Of a stretch of DNA of 64,000 nucleotides, positions 43,033 to 51,429 are shown piece after piece (the first letter of the stretch is position 1; the number at the start of each line of letters is the position of its first letter). Position numbers and translations under genes: made by a program. The stretch is from Leadbetterella sp035299025 (GTDB lineage: Bacteria; Bacteroidota; Bacteroidia; Cytophagales; Spirosomataceae): positions 62,001-126,000 of the forward strand of contig DATGXK010000007.1 in NCBI GenBank assembly GCA_035299025.1. Reading direction: 5' to 3'. The notes beneath the pieces are model-generated. The model made no database searches. It was not told the DNA's origin and was given only the letters and a program-made list of their open reading frames with translations.

Positions 43033-46000
43033 ATGTCTTTATTCAAAATTTACGGTTCGTCTGCAGGTTCGGGTAAAACTTTTACTTTGACCAAAGAATA
43101 TTTGAAATTGGTTTTGATGGAGGAAGACCCGCGGTATTTCCAAAGGATATTGGCCATCACTTTTACCAACGACGCCGCCAATGAAATGAAAGTAAGGATA
43201 TTAAAGGCCTTAAAAGAGATTGCCAATTCGGAGCCTGAGGAGTCTTTGATATTCAAAATTTTGCTAAAAGAGCTACCGACTATTTCTGAAGAACAACTAA
43301 AAAACAGGAGTTTAGCTATATACAACGAGATACTTCACGAATACAACGATTTTGCGGTAAAGACCATTGATAGCTTTGTAAATCAGATTGTTAGTTCGTT
43401 TACTTTTGATTTGGATTTGCCTTTTAATTATGAAATAAACCTGGATCAGAGCCAAATACTGAGTGAGGCCGTAGACAACCTCCTTGAAAAAATTGGCAAG
43501 AACCAAGACTTGAGTCAGCTGCTTTTAGATTTTGCCATGAACAAAATAGAGGAAGATAAAAGTTGGAACACTCTGGTAGATGAAATAAAGAAATTTGGAA
43601 GTAATATTTTTGAAAACGAAGGTTCGTATTTGATCGAAAGAAACTTGGAACTTACACTTTCTGATATCCGGAAAATCAAGTCACAAATTATTGCATTTCA
43701 GAAAAATACGCTCAACCGAATTAAAGAATTGGCACAATCTGGTGTGGAATTGATAGTTCGGAATGGGCTATCCGACGAAGATTTTTTTCAAAAAGCAAAT
43801 GGCGTTGGTGGTTTTTTTAAAAAATTGTATTCTTCTCCAGAAGATTTATTTCTTAAAAGTGATTCGTTTCCTAATTCCTATCATAATGCTGCTTTTGTCG
43901 ATGGTAAATTTTACTCAAAACAAATAGGTAATTTTACAATAGTTGATTCTATCAAGAATGATTTGACTCGATTCGGTTTAGAAATAATTAATCTTAAAAC
44001 CGATAAGTACTATATTCTGGCCGAAATCAATAAAAACCTTTTGAAAATTCCACTTCTGGCTATGATAAAGGAAGAAATGGATATCTTAAAATCAGATCGT
44101 AACGAGGTTTTTTTGTCAGAGTTTAATAAAAAAATTCTTGACATCGTCGTGAAGGAGCCTGTTCCGTTTATTTACGAGCGTATCGGTGAAAAATACGATC
44201 ATTTGTTGATTGACGAGTTTCAGGATACCTCTAATATGCAGTTTTTCAATCTCTTGCCACTTATAGATAACGCTATTTCCAAAAACAAGGCCAACTTGAT
44301 TGTAGGAGACCCAAAACAGGCCATCTATAAATGGAGAGGAGGAAATATTCAGCTGATGATTGATCTCATTCATAAAAATGTGGAAGGCCTAAAATCCAAT
44401 ATAGAAAGCGGGGAAGGACAGTATTTTCAAATTGAGAATGTTGCCAATTCAGGAGAGGTGGAGAGTTTGAATGTCAATTATCGTAGTAAAACCGAAATCA
44501 TTGGTTTCAATAATTTATTTTTTGAGTCTGTAATCCGTCAAACGGCCACTGAATATCCGCTTGTAGAACGTGTATTTGCTGATTATTTTCAGGAAGTGCC
44601 ACCCAAAGTCAATCTTGGCGGTTTTGTGGGCTTGGAATTTTTAGATAGCCAAACAGAATCTGTTTTTGACAAAACCTTGGCACAAATCAATCAAATTTTG
44701 GCAGATGGTTACAAGGCCAGTGATATTGCCATTTTATGCAGGAAAAATGATCAGGGCTTTGAGATGGCAGATTTTCTTCAAAGCCAAGGTTTTGAGATAA
44801 ATTCAGTGGATTCTCTTAAAATTAATAAAAACCCAGAAGTGAGTTTGCTCATTTCGGCTTTGAAATTTGTTCACCAGCCAGACAGCGTTTTTGCAAGGTT
44901 TGAATTCCTTCAGTTTTATGCACTTTTGTTTCCGGCTGTTTTACATAATCAGCAAATAAAACAACTTATTGAGCGGCCTTTGACGGAGTTTCTTCAACTT
45001 TTCGAGATCGACAATAATCAGTTTTTTGAAATGGATTATTACACTCTGACAGAATATTTGATCGAAAAATTTGGTTTACTGAAAAACTCAGCCGCCATAA
45101 GTTATATTTTTGCTTTTCTAGACGTACAGCTCCAGTTTTTTCACAAAAGGAGCAAAAATCTCGCAGATTTTTTAATTCATTGGGAGCAGAAAAAGGAGAA
45201 ATTCTCAGTAAATAACCAGTCTGAAAATGCCATTACGGTTACAAGTATTCACAAATCCAAAGGGCTTGAGTATCCTATCGTTATTTTGCCATATTTGACA
45301 TGGGACACCAAACCTAGAAGTGGTTCGGAGCTTTGGATGGACATTACGCCACTCGCATTTACGGAACTCCAAACCGCCGAAAGAAGTCTTCAAGCCGCAC
45401 CACTTGGCCTTGGGCTGAAGAAATCCATAAGTTTTGGGCGAGAAGTTTTAGAAACGCATACCGAACTCATCTTTATTGAAAATCTAAATATGTTGTATGT
45501 GGCTCTTACCCGGCCGGTAGAGCGTCTTTATATCTGGTGCCATACCAAAACAACCAAAACAGGCTGGAGTGCTGATGGGCTGGGAGGTACATTTAAGACT
45601 TTTTTAGAACAGAATAGTTTACTTAAAGTTGGCCAAATGAGTTATAGATTTGGCCAAGAGGAAAAGAAGACTTTGAATGATACAAAAGAACAAAATGGGA
45701 GTGAATACAATGTTGGTTTTCATAAGATTTTCGAAAAAACACACAGTCTCAAACTCAAAACGGCTTCGGATTTTAAGTCTATCGAGAGAGAGCAAAAAAT
45801 TACGTTGGGCAACTTAATTCATGCAGCCTTTGAGCTTATCGTTACCAAAGATGACGTTGAGATGGCTCTCCAAAAACTATTGGCCGATGGTTATCTAACC
45901 ACAGATATGGAGGAAACCATTCGTCAGAAAATAACTGAAGTTATAGAAAATGACGGGGTTTCGATGCTTTTTAGTGAAAAAGCATTGGTCAAAAACGAAG

Positions 46001-46227
46001 TAGAAATTCTCTCTAAAGGGCAGGCCATTCAAAGGCCAGACAGGATAGTTTTTGTAAATGATAAGGTATATGTAGTGGATTATAAAGCTGGCGAGAAAAG
46101 CGAAAAACATCGGTCTCAGATACTTGGCTATGGCAAATTATTGAAACAAATGGGATACACCAATATCGAACTCCTGATTATTTATCTCGAACCTCTTGAA
46201 ATCCAGAAAATTCCGATGGTGGCTTGA
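43033..46227 (+). CDS. UvrD-type helicase-nuclease (AddA/RecB-like)
   Basis: A 1064-residue double-strand-break end-processing enzyme with an N-terminal superfamily-1 helicase and a C-terminal nuclease. Walker A SSAGSGKTF is at about 9-17; the DEFQDTS helicase motif II at about 393; GDPKQAIYKWRGG at about 425; HKSKGLEYP at about 740; and YVALTRP at about 822. The C-terminus has the PD-(D/E)xK nuclease signature: LIHAAFEL and then RPDRIVF...VVDYKAG with the catalytic Asp and Lys at about 1003-1020. In RecBCD/AddAB this unit resects DNA ends for recombination. No AddB partner is adjacent. It is transcribed alone with a short leader. Confidence 0.92.
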   Translation: MSLFKIYGSSAGSGKTFTLTKEYLKLVLMEEDPRYFQRILAITFTNDAANEMKVRILKALKEIANSEPEESLIFKILLKELPTISEEQLKNRSLAIYNEILHEYNDFAVKTIDSFVNQIVSSFTFDLDLPFNYEINLDQSQILSEAVDNLLEKIGKNQDLSQLLLDFAMNKIEEDKSWNTLVDEIKKFGSNIFENEGSYLIERNLELTLSDIRKIKSQIIAFQKNTLNRIKELAQSGVELIVRNGLSDEDFFQKANGVGGFFKKLYSSPEDLFLKSDSFPNSYHNAAFVDGKFYSKQIGNFTIVDSIKNDLTRFGLEIINLKTDKYYILAEINKNLLKIPLLAMIKEEMDILKSDRNEVFLSEFNKKILDIVVKEPVPFIYERIGEKYDHLLIDEFQDTSNMQFFNLLPLIDNAISKNKANLIVGDPKQAIYKWRGGNIQLMIDLIHKNVEGLKSNIESGEGQYFQIENVANSGEVESLNVNYRSKTEIIGFNNLFFESVIRQTATEYPLVERVFADYFQEVPPKVNLGGFVGLEFLDSQTESVFDKTLAQINQILADGYKASDIAILCRKNDQGFEMADFLQSQGFEINSVDSLKINKNPEVSLLISALKFVHQPDSVFARFEFLQFYALLFPAVLHNQQIKQLIERPLTEFLQLFEIDNNQFFEMDYYTLTEYLIEKFGLLKNSAAISYIFAFLDVQLQFFHKRSKNLADFLIHWEQKKEKFSVNNQSENAITVTSIHKSKGLEYPIVILPYLTWDTKPRSGSELWMDITPLAFTELQTAERSLQAAPLGLGLKKSISFGREVLETHTELIFIENLNMLYVALTRPVERLYIWCHTKTTKTGWSADGLGGTFKTFLEQNSLLKVGQMSYRFGQEEKKTLNDTKEQNGSEYNVGFHKIFEKTHSLKLKTASDFKSIEREQKITLGNLIHAAFELIVTKDDVEMALQKLLADGYLTTDMEETIRQKITEVIENDGVSMLFSEKALVKNEVEILSKGQAIQRPDRIVFVNDKVYVVDYKAGEKSEKHRSQILGYGKLLKQMGYTNIELLIIYLEPLEIQKIPMVA

Positions 46228-46304
46228 AAGATAGAAATTGTGTTTTTTCAAAAAAATGATTTAAATCTTCGTAAATTGCAGAGAATTTACAAAATAGAGT
46301 ATAC

Positions 46305-47894
46305 GTGTCATTTATTTCAGAGTTAAAAAAGAGAAGAACTTTCGCCATTATTTCTCACCCAGATGCCGGCAAAACCACGCTCACAGAGAAGCTATTGTTG
46401 TTTGGAGGTGCTATTCAAACAGCCGGGGCAGTAAAATCTAACAAAATCAAGAAAACCGCCACTTCCGATTTCATGGAAATAGAGAAGCAGAGAGGTATTT
46501 CGGTGGCCACATCGGTAATGACTTTCGAATACGGCGGTAGAAAAATAAATATTCTCGATACGCCCGGTCACAAAGACTTCGCTGAAGATACCTATCGTAC
46601 ACTTACTGCTGTGGATAGCGTAATTTTGGTAATCGACTGTGTAAAAGGGGTAGAGGAACAAACCGAAAGACTTATGGAGGTTTGCAGAATGAGAGACACA
46701 CCGGTGATAGTCTTTGTAAACAAAATGGACCGAGAAGGAAAAGATCCATTTGATCTTTTGGACGAACTGGAGCAAAAACTTTCCATCAAAGTGCGTCCCA
46801 TTACTTGGCCTGTAAATATGGGCTCAGACTTTAAAGGGGTTTATCACATGATAGAGAATCAGATGAACTACTTTAAAGTAAATAAAACCAAACTCGAAGA
46901 CGACGTAAAAGAAATAGCCCTAGATTCACCCGAACTCGACGCCAGTGTGGGGCAGAAAGATGCCGCTCAGCTTCGCGAAGACGTAGAAATGATAGAAACG
47001 ATTTACGATGACTTTAACGAGGGCGATTATCTGGCGGGGCGAATAGCTCCGGTGTTTTTTGGGAGTGCTGTTAACAGTTTCGGTATCAAAGAATTGCTCG
47101 ATTCTTTCTGTAAAATAAGCCCTGAGCCAATTTCGAGAAATACCAATCTGAGGCTTGTGGAGCCTACCGAAAACAAATTCACGGGTTTTGTGTTTAAAAT
47201 ACACGCCAATATAGACCCAAGACATAGAGATAGAATAGCTTTCTTGCGTATTTGCTCGGGTAAATTTGAACGTGGTAAGTTTTACAAACACGTTAGGCTG
47301 GGCAAAGATTTGAGATTTTCCAATCCATACATGTTTATGGCAGACTCAAAGAATGTGGTAGACGAGGGATTTCCTGGCGATGTGGTCGGGCTTTATGATA
47401 CTGGAAACTTTAAAATTGGCGACACACTAACGGAGGGAGAGGGTTTACAGTTTACGGGTATCCCAAGCTTCTCGCCAGAGTTGTTTAGGGAAGTCATAAA
47501 TACTGATCCGATGAAGTCCAAGCAACTGGATAAGGGCGTTTCGCAATTGGCAGAAGAGGGAGTTGCTCAGTTGTTTACGATGCAACCCGGCAACAGGAAA
47601 ATTATTGGTACTGTGGGTGAGCTCCAGTTTGAAGTTATACAACACAGACTTCTGCATGAATACGGAGCTTCTTGTCGTTTCGAGGGGAAACCTTATTCTA
47701 AAGCCTGCTGGATAACCTGTGATGACAGTGCCAAACTGAATGAATTTATGCGTCTGAAGTCCAATTACATAGCTTTGGACAAGGACGACAATCCGGTTTT
47801 CTTGGCAGAAACCGACTGGATTTTGAGAATGAACAAGGAGAATAATCCCGAAATTGAGTTTCATACTACTTCAGAATTCAAAGTGGCAAAATAA
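46305..47894 (+). CDS. prfC: Peptide chain release factor 3
   Basis: A GTPase that recycles RF1/RF2 from the ribosome after termination. The 529 residues match the family. G motifs: G1 SHPDAGKTT at about 17, G3 DTPGHKDF at about 86 and G4 NKMD at about 140. Domain II (about 280-390) and the C-terminal RF3 domain follow. The start codon is GTG at 46305, reading SFISELKKRRTFAI. It lies 77 bases after the helicase-nuclease gene and could be co-transcribed with it. Confidence 0.97.
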   Translation: MSFISELKKRRTFAIISHPDAGKTTLTEKLLLFGGAIQTAGAVKSNKIKKTATSDFMEIEKQRGISVATSVMTFEYGGRKINILDTPGHKDFAEDTYRTLTAVDSVILVIDCVKGVEEQTERLMEVCRMRDTPVIVFVNKMDREGKDPFDLLDELEQKLSIKVRPITWPVNMGSDFKGVYHMIENQMNYFKVNKTKLEDDVKEIALDSPELDASVGQKDAAQLREDVEMIETIYDDFNEGDYLAGRIAPVFFGSAVNSFGIKELLDSFCKISPEPISRNTNLRLVEPTENKFTGFVFKIHANIDPRHRDRIAFLRICSGKFERGKFYKHVRLGKDLRFSNPYMFMADSKNVVDEGFPGDVVGLYDTGNFKIGDTLTEGEGLQFTGIPSFSPELFREVINTDPMKSKQLDKGVSQLAEEGVAQLFTMQPGNRKIIGTVGELQFEVIQHRLLHEYGASCRFEGKPYSKACWITCDDSAKLNEFMRLKSNYIALDKDDNPVFLAETDWILRMNKENNPEIEFHTTSEFKVAK

Positions 47895-47971
47895 GAATGT
47901 GACTTAGGTCATTTTTCGCTTTTTGCTTCACAACCTATTTTTGTATTTTCATATATTTAATATAATTGTTG

Positions 47972-48718
47972 ATGGCTATTTTAATTTTCTTTATTTCTCA
48001 CTGGTATCTTTCGCTTTTTGCTCAGACCTTCTTTTTGCATAGATACGCGGCCCATAAAATGTTTACCATGAGCCCTCGTATGGAGAAATTTTTCTACTGG
48101 CTTACTTTCATTTTTCAAGGCTCATCGTTTTTGAGTCCTTATGCCTACGGTGTTATGCACAGACTTCATCATGCCTTCGCTGACACAGAACACGATCCGC
48201 ATTCTCCAAGTTTTTCAAAAAACCTGTTTGATATGATGTGGAAAACCAAAAATTACTACCAAGAAATCTGCAAAAGAGTAGATACCGTGGAGGCGAAGTT
48301 TAAAAAGAACGTTCCACATTGGGAGTTCATGGAAAAACTGGCCGACACCTGGGTGTCGAGAATAGGCTGGGGTGTGGCATACACGCTATTTTATTTCTAC
48401 TTTGCCGAAAGCTACTGGGTGTTTTTGTTGTTGCCTATCCACTTCTTGATGGGTCCGGTTCATGGCGTAATAATCAACTGGTTTGCCCATAAATATGGCT
48501 ACAGAAACTTTGATGTGGACGATACAGCCAAAAATTTACTACCAGTAGATGTCTTAATGATGGGCGAGTCTTATCACAACAACCACCATAAATTTGGCGG
48601 AAGGGCAAATTTTGGGATAAAATGGCACGAATTTGATCCAACTTATCCGATTATAAGGATATTAGATAAACTCAAGTTAATAAAGCTCAAGCCCAATAAC
48701 GACCTTAACTATATGTAA
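47972..48718 (+). CDS. Acyl-CoA/acyl-lipid fatty acid desaturase
   Basis: A 248-residue membrane di-iron desaturase that introduces a double bond into fatty acyl chains, important for membrane fluidity. The three histidine boxes are visible: HRYAAH at 23-28, HRLHHAFADTEHDPH at about 61-75, and HNNHH at about 196-200. Four transmembrane helices are expected. The ATG at 47972 is used; a TTG two codons upstream is unlikely. It ends at a terminator and has no close partner gene. Confidence 0.92.
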   Translation: MAILIFFISHWYLSLFAQTFFLHRYAAHKMFTMSPRMEKFFYWLTFIFQGSSFLSPYAYGVMHRLHHAFADTEHDPHSPSFSKNLFDMMWKTKNYYQEICKRVDTVEAKFKKNVPHWEFMEKLADTWVSRIGWGVAYTLFYFYFAESYWVFLLLPIHFLMGPVHGVIINWFAHKYGYRNFDVDDTAKNLLPVDVLMMGESYHNNHHKFGGRANFGIKWHEFDPTYPIIRILDKLKLIKLKPNNDLNYM

Positions 48719-48744
48719 AAAAAGCCAGCTTGCTGGCTTTTTTT
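48717..48744 (+). terminator. Terminator of the desaturase gene
   Basis: AAAAAAGCCAGC and GCTGGCTTTTTT form a stem directly after the stop codon, followed by T. Confidence 0.8.
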
Positions 48745-48768
48745 ATTTCAAAAGATTTATTCTTTTCG

Positions 48769-48776
48769 TAACTTTG
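48769..48776 (+). promoter_or_regulatory. -7 box of the GH25 gene promoter
   Basis: TAACTTTG, an exact TAnnTTTG match, 24 bases before the start codon. Confidence 0.5.
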
Positions 48777-48799
48777 TTCTAAATCGAGTCTTTCTTAAC

Positions 48800-49558
48800 A
48801 TGTTCAAATCTCTAAAACGTACTTGGCGATATTGGTATGTCGGAACAATCACTGCGTTGATTGTGATGGATCCAATGTTTGTTAGTGACGGACAAGGGTG
48901 GAGGTTCGATAAGCAGTATGGTGTAGAAATACCTGTAAAATATCAGATTCATGGCATAGATATTTCAAGACATAATGGTCTGATAGATTGGAAAAAAATC
49001 AATGAAGATAGATTAGAAAACAATCTCATAAAGTTTATTTTTATAAAAGCCACTGAAGGAACAGACCTCGTCGATGCCAATTTTGAGAACAATTGGGCTG
49101 CCGCCAAGCAATATGGCTTCACTAGAGGAGCATATCATTTCTATATTCCTTATACCGACCCCAAGCTGCAAGCATTGAATTTTATCATTAATGCCAAACA
49201 CGAAAAAGGAGATTTTGTCCCCGTATTGGATTTCGAAACCAACGGAAGGAGTTCTTCGGATAGAAAAGCACTCAGTAAAAACGTTAAAATCTGGTTGGAA
49301 ACGGTGGAGAAATACCTTGGTGTTAAACCCATTATTTATACCAATAAGCCCATTTATAAAGAATACATTCAGGGTAAATTAGATGAATATCCTATTTGGA
49401 TAGCCGACTATGTTTCCGAAAATCAAAATAATTTTGATTGCAAAAACCTCATTCTTTGGCAACATTCGGCCACAGGCAATGTTCCCGGAATTCAGTCAAA
49501 AGTTGATTTTAATGTGTTTTTAGGTACGCCTTATCGATTTCAAAAGTTCATTTTATAG
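48800..49558 (+). CDS. Glycoside hydrolase family 25 (lysozyme-like)
   Basis: Cleaves peptidoglycan glycan strands (muramidase). The 252 residues begin with a hydrophobic segment (about 12-30) that is a signal or membrane anchor. The GH25 domain follows from about 50: GIDISRHNGLIDW, IKATEGTDLVDANFENNW, GAYHFYIPYTDP and the catalytic region VPVLDFET with its acidic pair. The tail ends in the family's WQHS...VDFNVFLG. It might act in cell-wall turnover; the anchor suggests it stays on the envelope. It has its own promoter and lies 44 bases before pgi. Confidence 0.92.
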   Translation: MFKSLKRTWRYWYVGTITALIVMDPMFVSDGQGWRFDKQYGVEIPVKYQIHGIDISRHNGLIDWKKINEDRLENNLIKFIFIKATEGTDLVDANFENNWAAAKQYGFTRGAYHFYIPYTDPKLQALNFIINAKHEKGDFVPVLDFETNGRSSSDRKALSKNVKIWLETVEKYLGVKPIIYTNKPIYKEYIQGKLDEYPIWIADYVSENQNNFDCKNLILWQHSATGNVPGIQSKVDFNVFLGTPYRFQKFIL

Positions 49559-49602
49559 TTTCAAATACTTTAATTTAGATATATCACCAAAGAAAATAGT
49601 TT

Positions 49603-51255
49603 ATGTTAACATCCGTAAAGTTTGATCAAACCAAAGCATTTAAAAAACTAAAAAGCCACCATAAAACCATTTCTAAGACTTCCATAAAGGATTTGTTTTC
49701 GGAAGATTCTAAGCGTTTCTCTAAATTCTCTTTAAAATTTCAAGATATACTGCTCGACTATTCTAAAAACAACATCAATGGTCGTACCATGTTGTATCTC
49801 AACGAGTTGGCTAGCGAATGTCAGCTTGAAGAGGCTATTCAACAAATGTTTGACGGGCAGGCTATTAACGCTACGGAAGGACGTGCCGTGTTGCATACTG
49901 CTCTTCGCAACAGAAGCAATACGCCTGTAATCGTAGATGGAAAAGATGTAATGCCGGATGTAAACAGAGTTTTGGCACAAATGAAAACTTTTTCTGAAAG
50001 TGTAAGGTCTGGAGAGTGGAAAGGTTATACTGGAAAAAAAATAATAGACATTGTAAATATTGGTATTGGAGGCTCTGATTTGGGTCCTGTAATGGTTACG
50101 GAGTCCTTAAAACCCTATGCCAAAAAAGGTTTGAATGTGCATTTTGTATCCAATGTCGATGGTACGCACATAGCTGAGACTTTAAAAGGTTTAAATCCTG
50201 AAACGTCTTTGTTTATGATTGCTTCCAAGACTTTTACCACACAAGAAACCATGGCCAATGCTCATTCGGCCAGAAATTGGTTTTTGGAAACAGCCATCGA
50301 CGCTGAATATGTAAAGAAGCATTTTGTGGCCATTTCTACTAATGCAAAGGGTGTTTCTGAGTTTGGAATAGACACCCAAAATATGTTTGAGTTTTGGGAC
50401 TGGGTTGGTGGCCGTTACTCGCTTTGGAGTGCCATTGGACTTTCTATAGCTTGCTATATCGGTTTCGCCAATTTCGAAGCATTGCTAGAAGGTGCTCATC
50501 AAATGGACTTGCATTTCAAAAATACGCCTTTGAAACGTAACGCTCCTGTTATTTTAGGCCTTTTGGGTATTTGGTACAATAACTTTTTCAATGCTCAGTC
50601 GCACGCTATCTTGCCTTACGACCAATATATGCACCGATTTGCGGCATATTTTCAGCAAGGCGACATGGAGTCTAATGGTAAAAGTACGGACAGAGACGGC
50701 AACGAGGTTTCGTATCAGACAGGACCTGTCATTTGGGGTGAGCCAGGTACCAATGGGCAGCATGCTTTCTATCAGTTGATTCACCAAGGCACCAAGTTGA
50801 TTCCGGCCGATTTTATTGCACCCGCAGTAAGTCAGAATCCTATTGGAGAGCACCACAAAATGTTGATGTCTAACTTTTTTGCTCAAACAGAGGCCTTAAT
50901 GAATGGTAAAACCAAAGAAGAGGTAATTGCCGAGTTTGTAAAAGCTGGCAAAAGCCAAGCGGATATAGACTTCTTGACACCTTTTAAGGTCTTCAAAGGA
51001 AATAGGCCAACCAATTCGATTTTAGTAAAAAAACTCACTCCAAAAGTACTGGGTAGTTTGGTGGCCATGTACGAGCATAAGATATTTGTGCAAGGTGTTA
51101 TTTGGAATATTTTCTCGTTTGATCAGTGGGGCGTGGAGCTTGGAAAACAGCTGGCCAACAAGATTTACCCCGAATTACAGGATGATTCTGAAGTGACATC
51201 GCACGATGTTTCTACCAATAATCTGATTAATACCTATAAAAAATGGAGAAAATAG
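49603..51255 (+). CDS. pgi: Glucose-6-phosphate isomerase
   Basis: Interconverts glucose-6-phosphate and fructose-6-phosphate. The 550-residue length fits the long bacterial form. Signature blocks: NIGIGGSDLGPVMVTE, FIASKTFTTQET-like stretch MIASKTFTTQETMANA, FEFWDWVGGRYSLWSAIG, and GEPGTNGQHAFYQLIHQG with the catalytic region. It is 44 bases after the GH25 gene. The stop codon lies inside a short terminator stem. Confidence 0.97.
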   Translation: MLTSVKFDQTKAFKKLKSHHKTISKTSIKDLFSEDSKRFSKFSLKFQDILLDYSKNNINGRTMLYLNELASECQLEEAIQQMFDGQAINATEGRAVLHTALRNRSNTPVIVDGKDVMPDVNRVLAQMKTFSESVRSGEWKGYTGKKIIDIVNIGIGGSDLGPVMVTESLKPYAKKGLNVHFVSNVDGTHIAETLKGLNPETSLFMIASKTFTTQETMANAHSARNWFLETAIDAEYVKKHFVAISTNAKGVSEFGIDTQNMFEFWDWVGGRYSLWSAIGLSIACYIGFANFEALLEGAHQMDLHFKNTPLKRNAPVILGLLGIWYNNFFNAQSHAILPYDQYMHRFAAYFQQGDMESNGKSTDRDGNEVSYQTGPVIWGEPGTNGQHAFYQLIHQGTKLIPADFIAPAVSQNPIGEHHKMLMSNFFAQTEALMNGKTKEEVIAEFVKAGKSQADIDFLTPFKVFKGNRPTNSILVKKLTPKVLGSLVAMYEHKIFVQGVIWNIFSFDQWGVELGKQLANKIYPELQDDSEVTSHDVSTNNLINTYKKWRK

Positions 51256-51277
51256 GGCCTCGGCTCTATTTTTTTTA
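51252..51277 (+). terminator. Terminator of pgi
   Basis: ATAGGGCC (51252-51259) pairs with GGCTCTAT (51262-51269, one G-T pair), including the pgi stop codon, and is followed by a long T tract. Confidence 0.65.
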
Positions 51278-51429
51278 TATTATATTTTCAATTATTACTG
51301 AAAAAATAAAAATTTTAAAAAATTTTGGTTATTTATTTGGAAGTATAAATTCAATAAATTAAATTTGAAACATCTTTTAAAAAATGGTATTATTGTATAT
51401 CAAATATTAAAAGAGTGAATCAATTAAAA

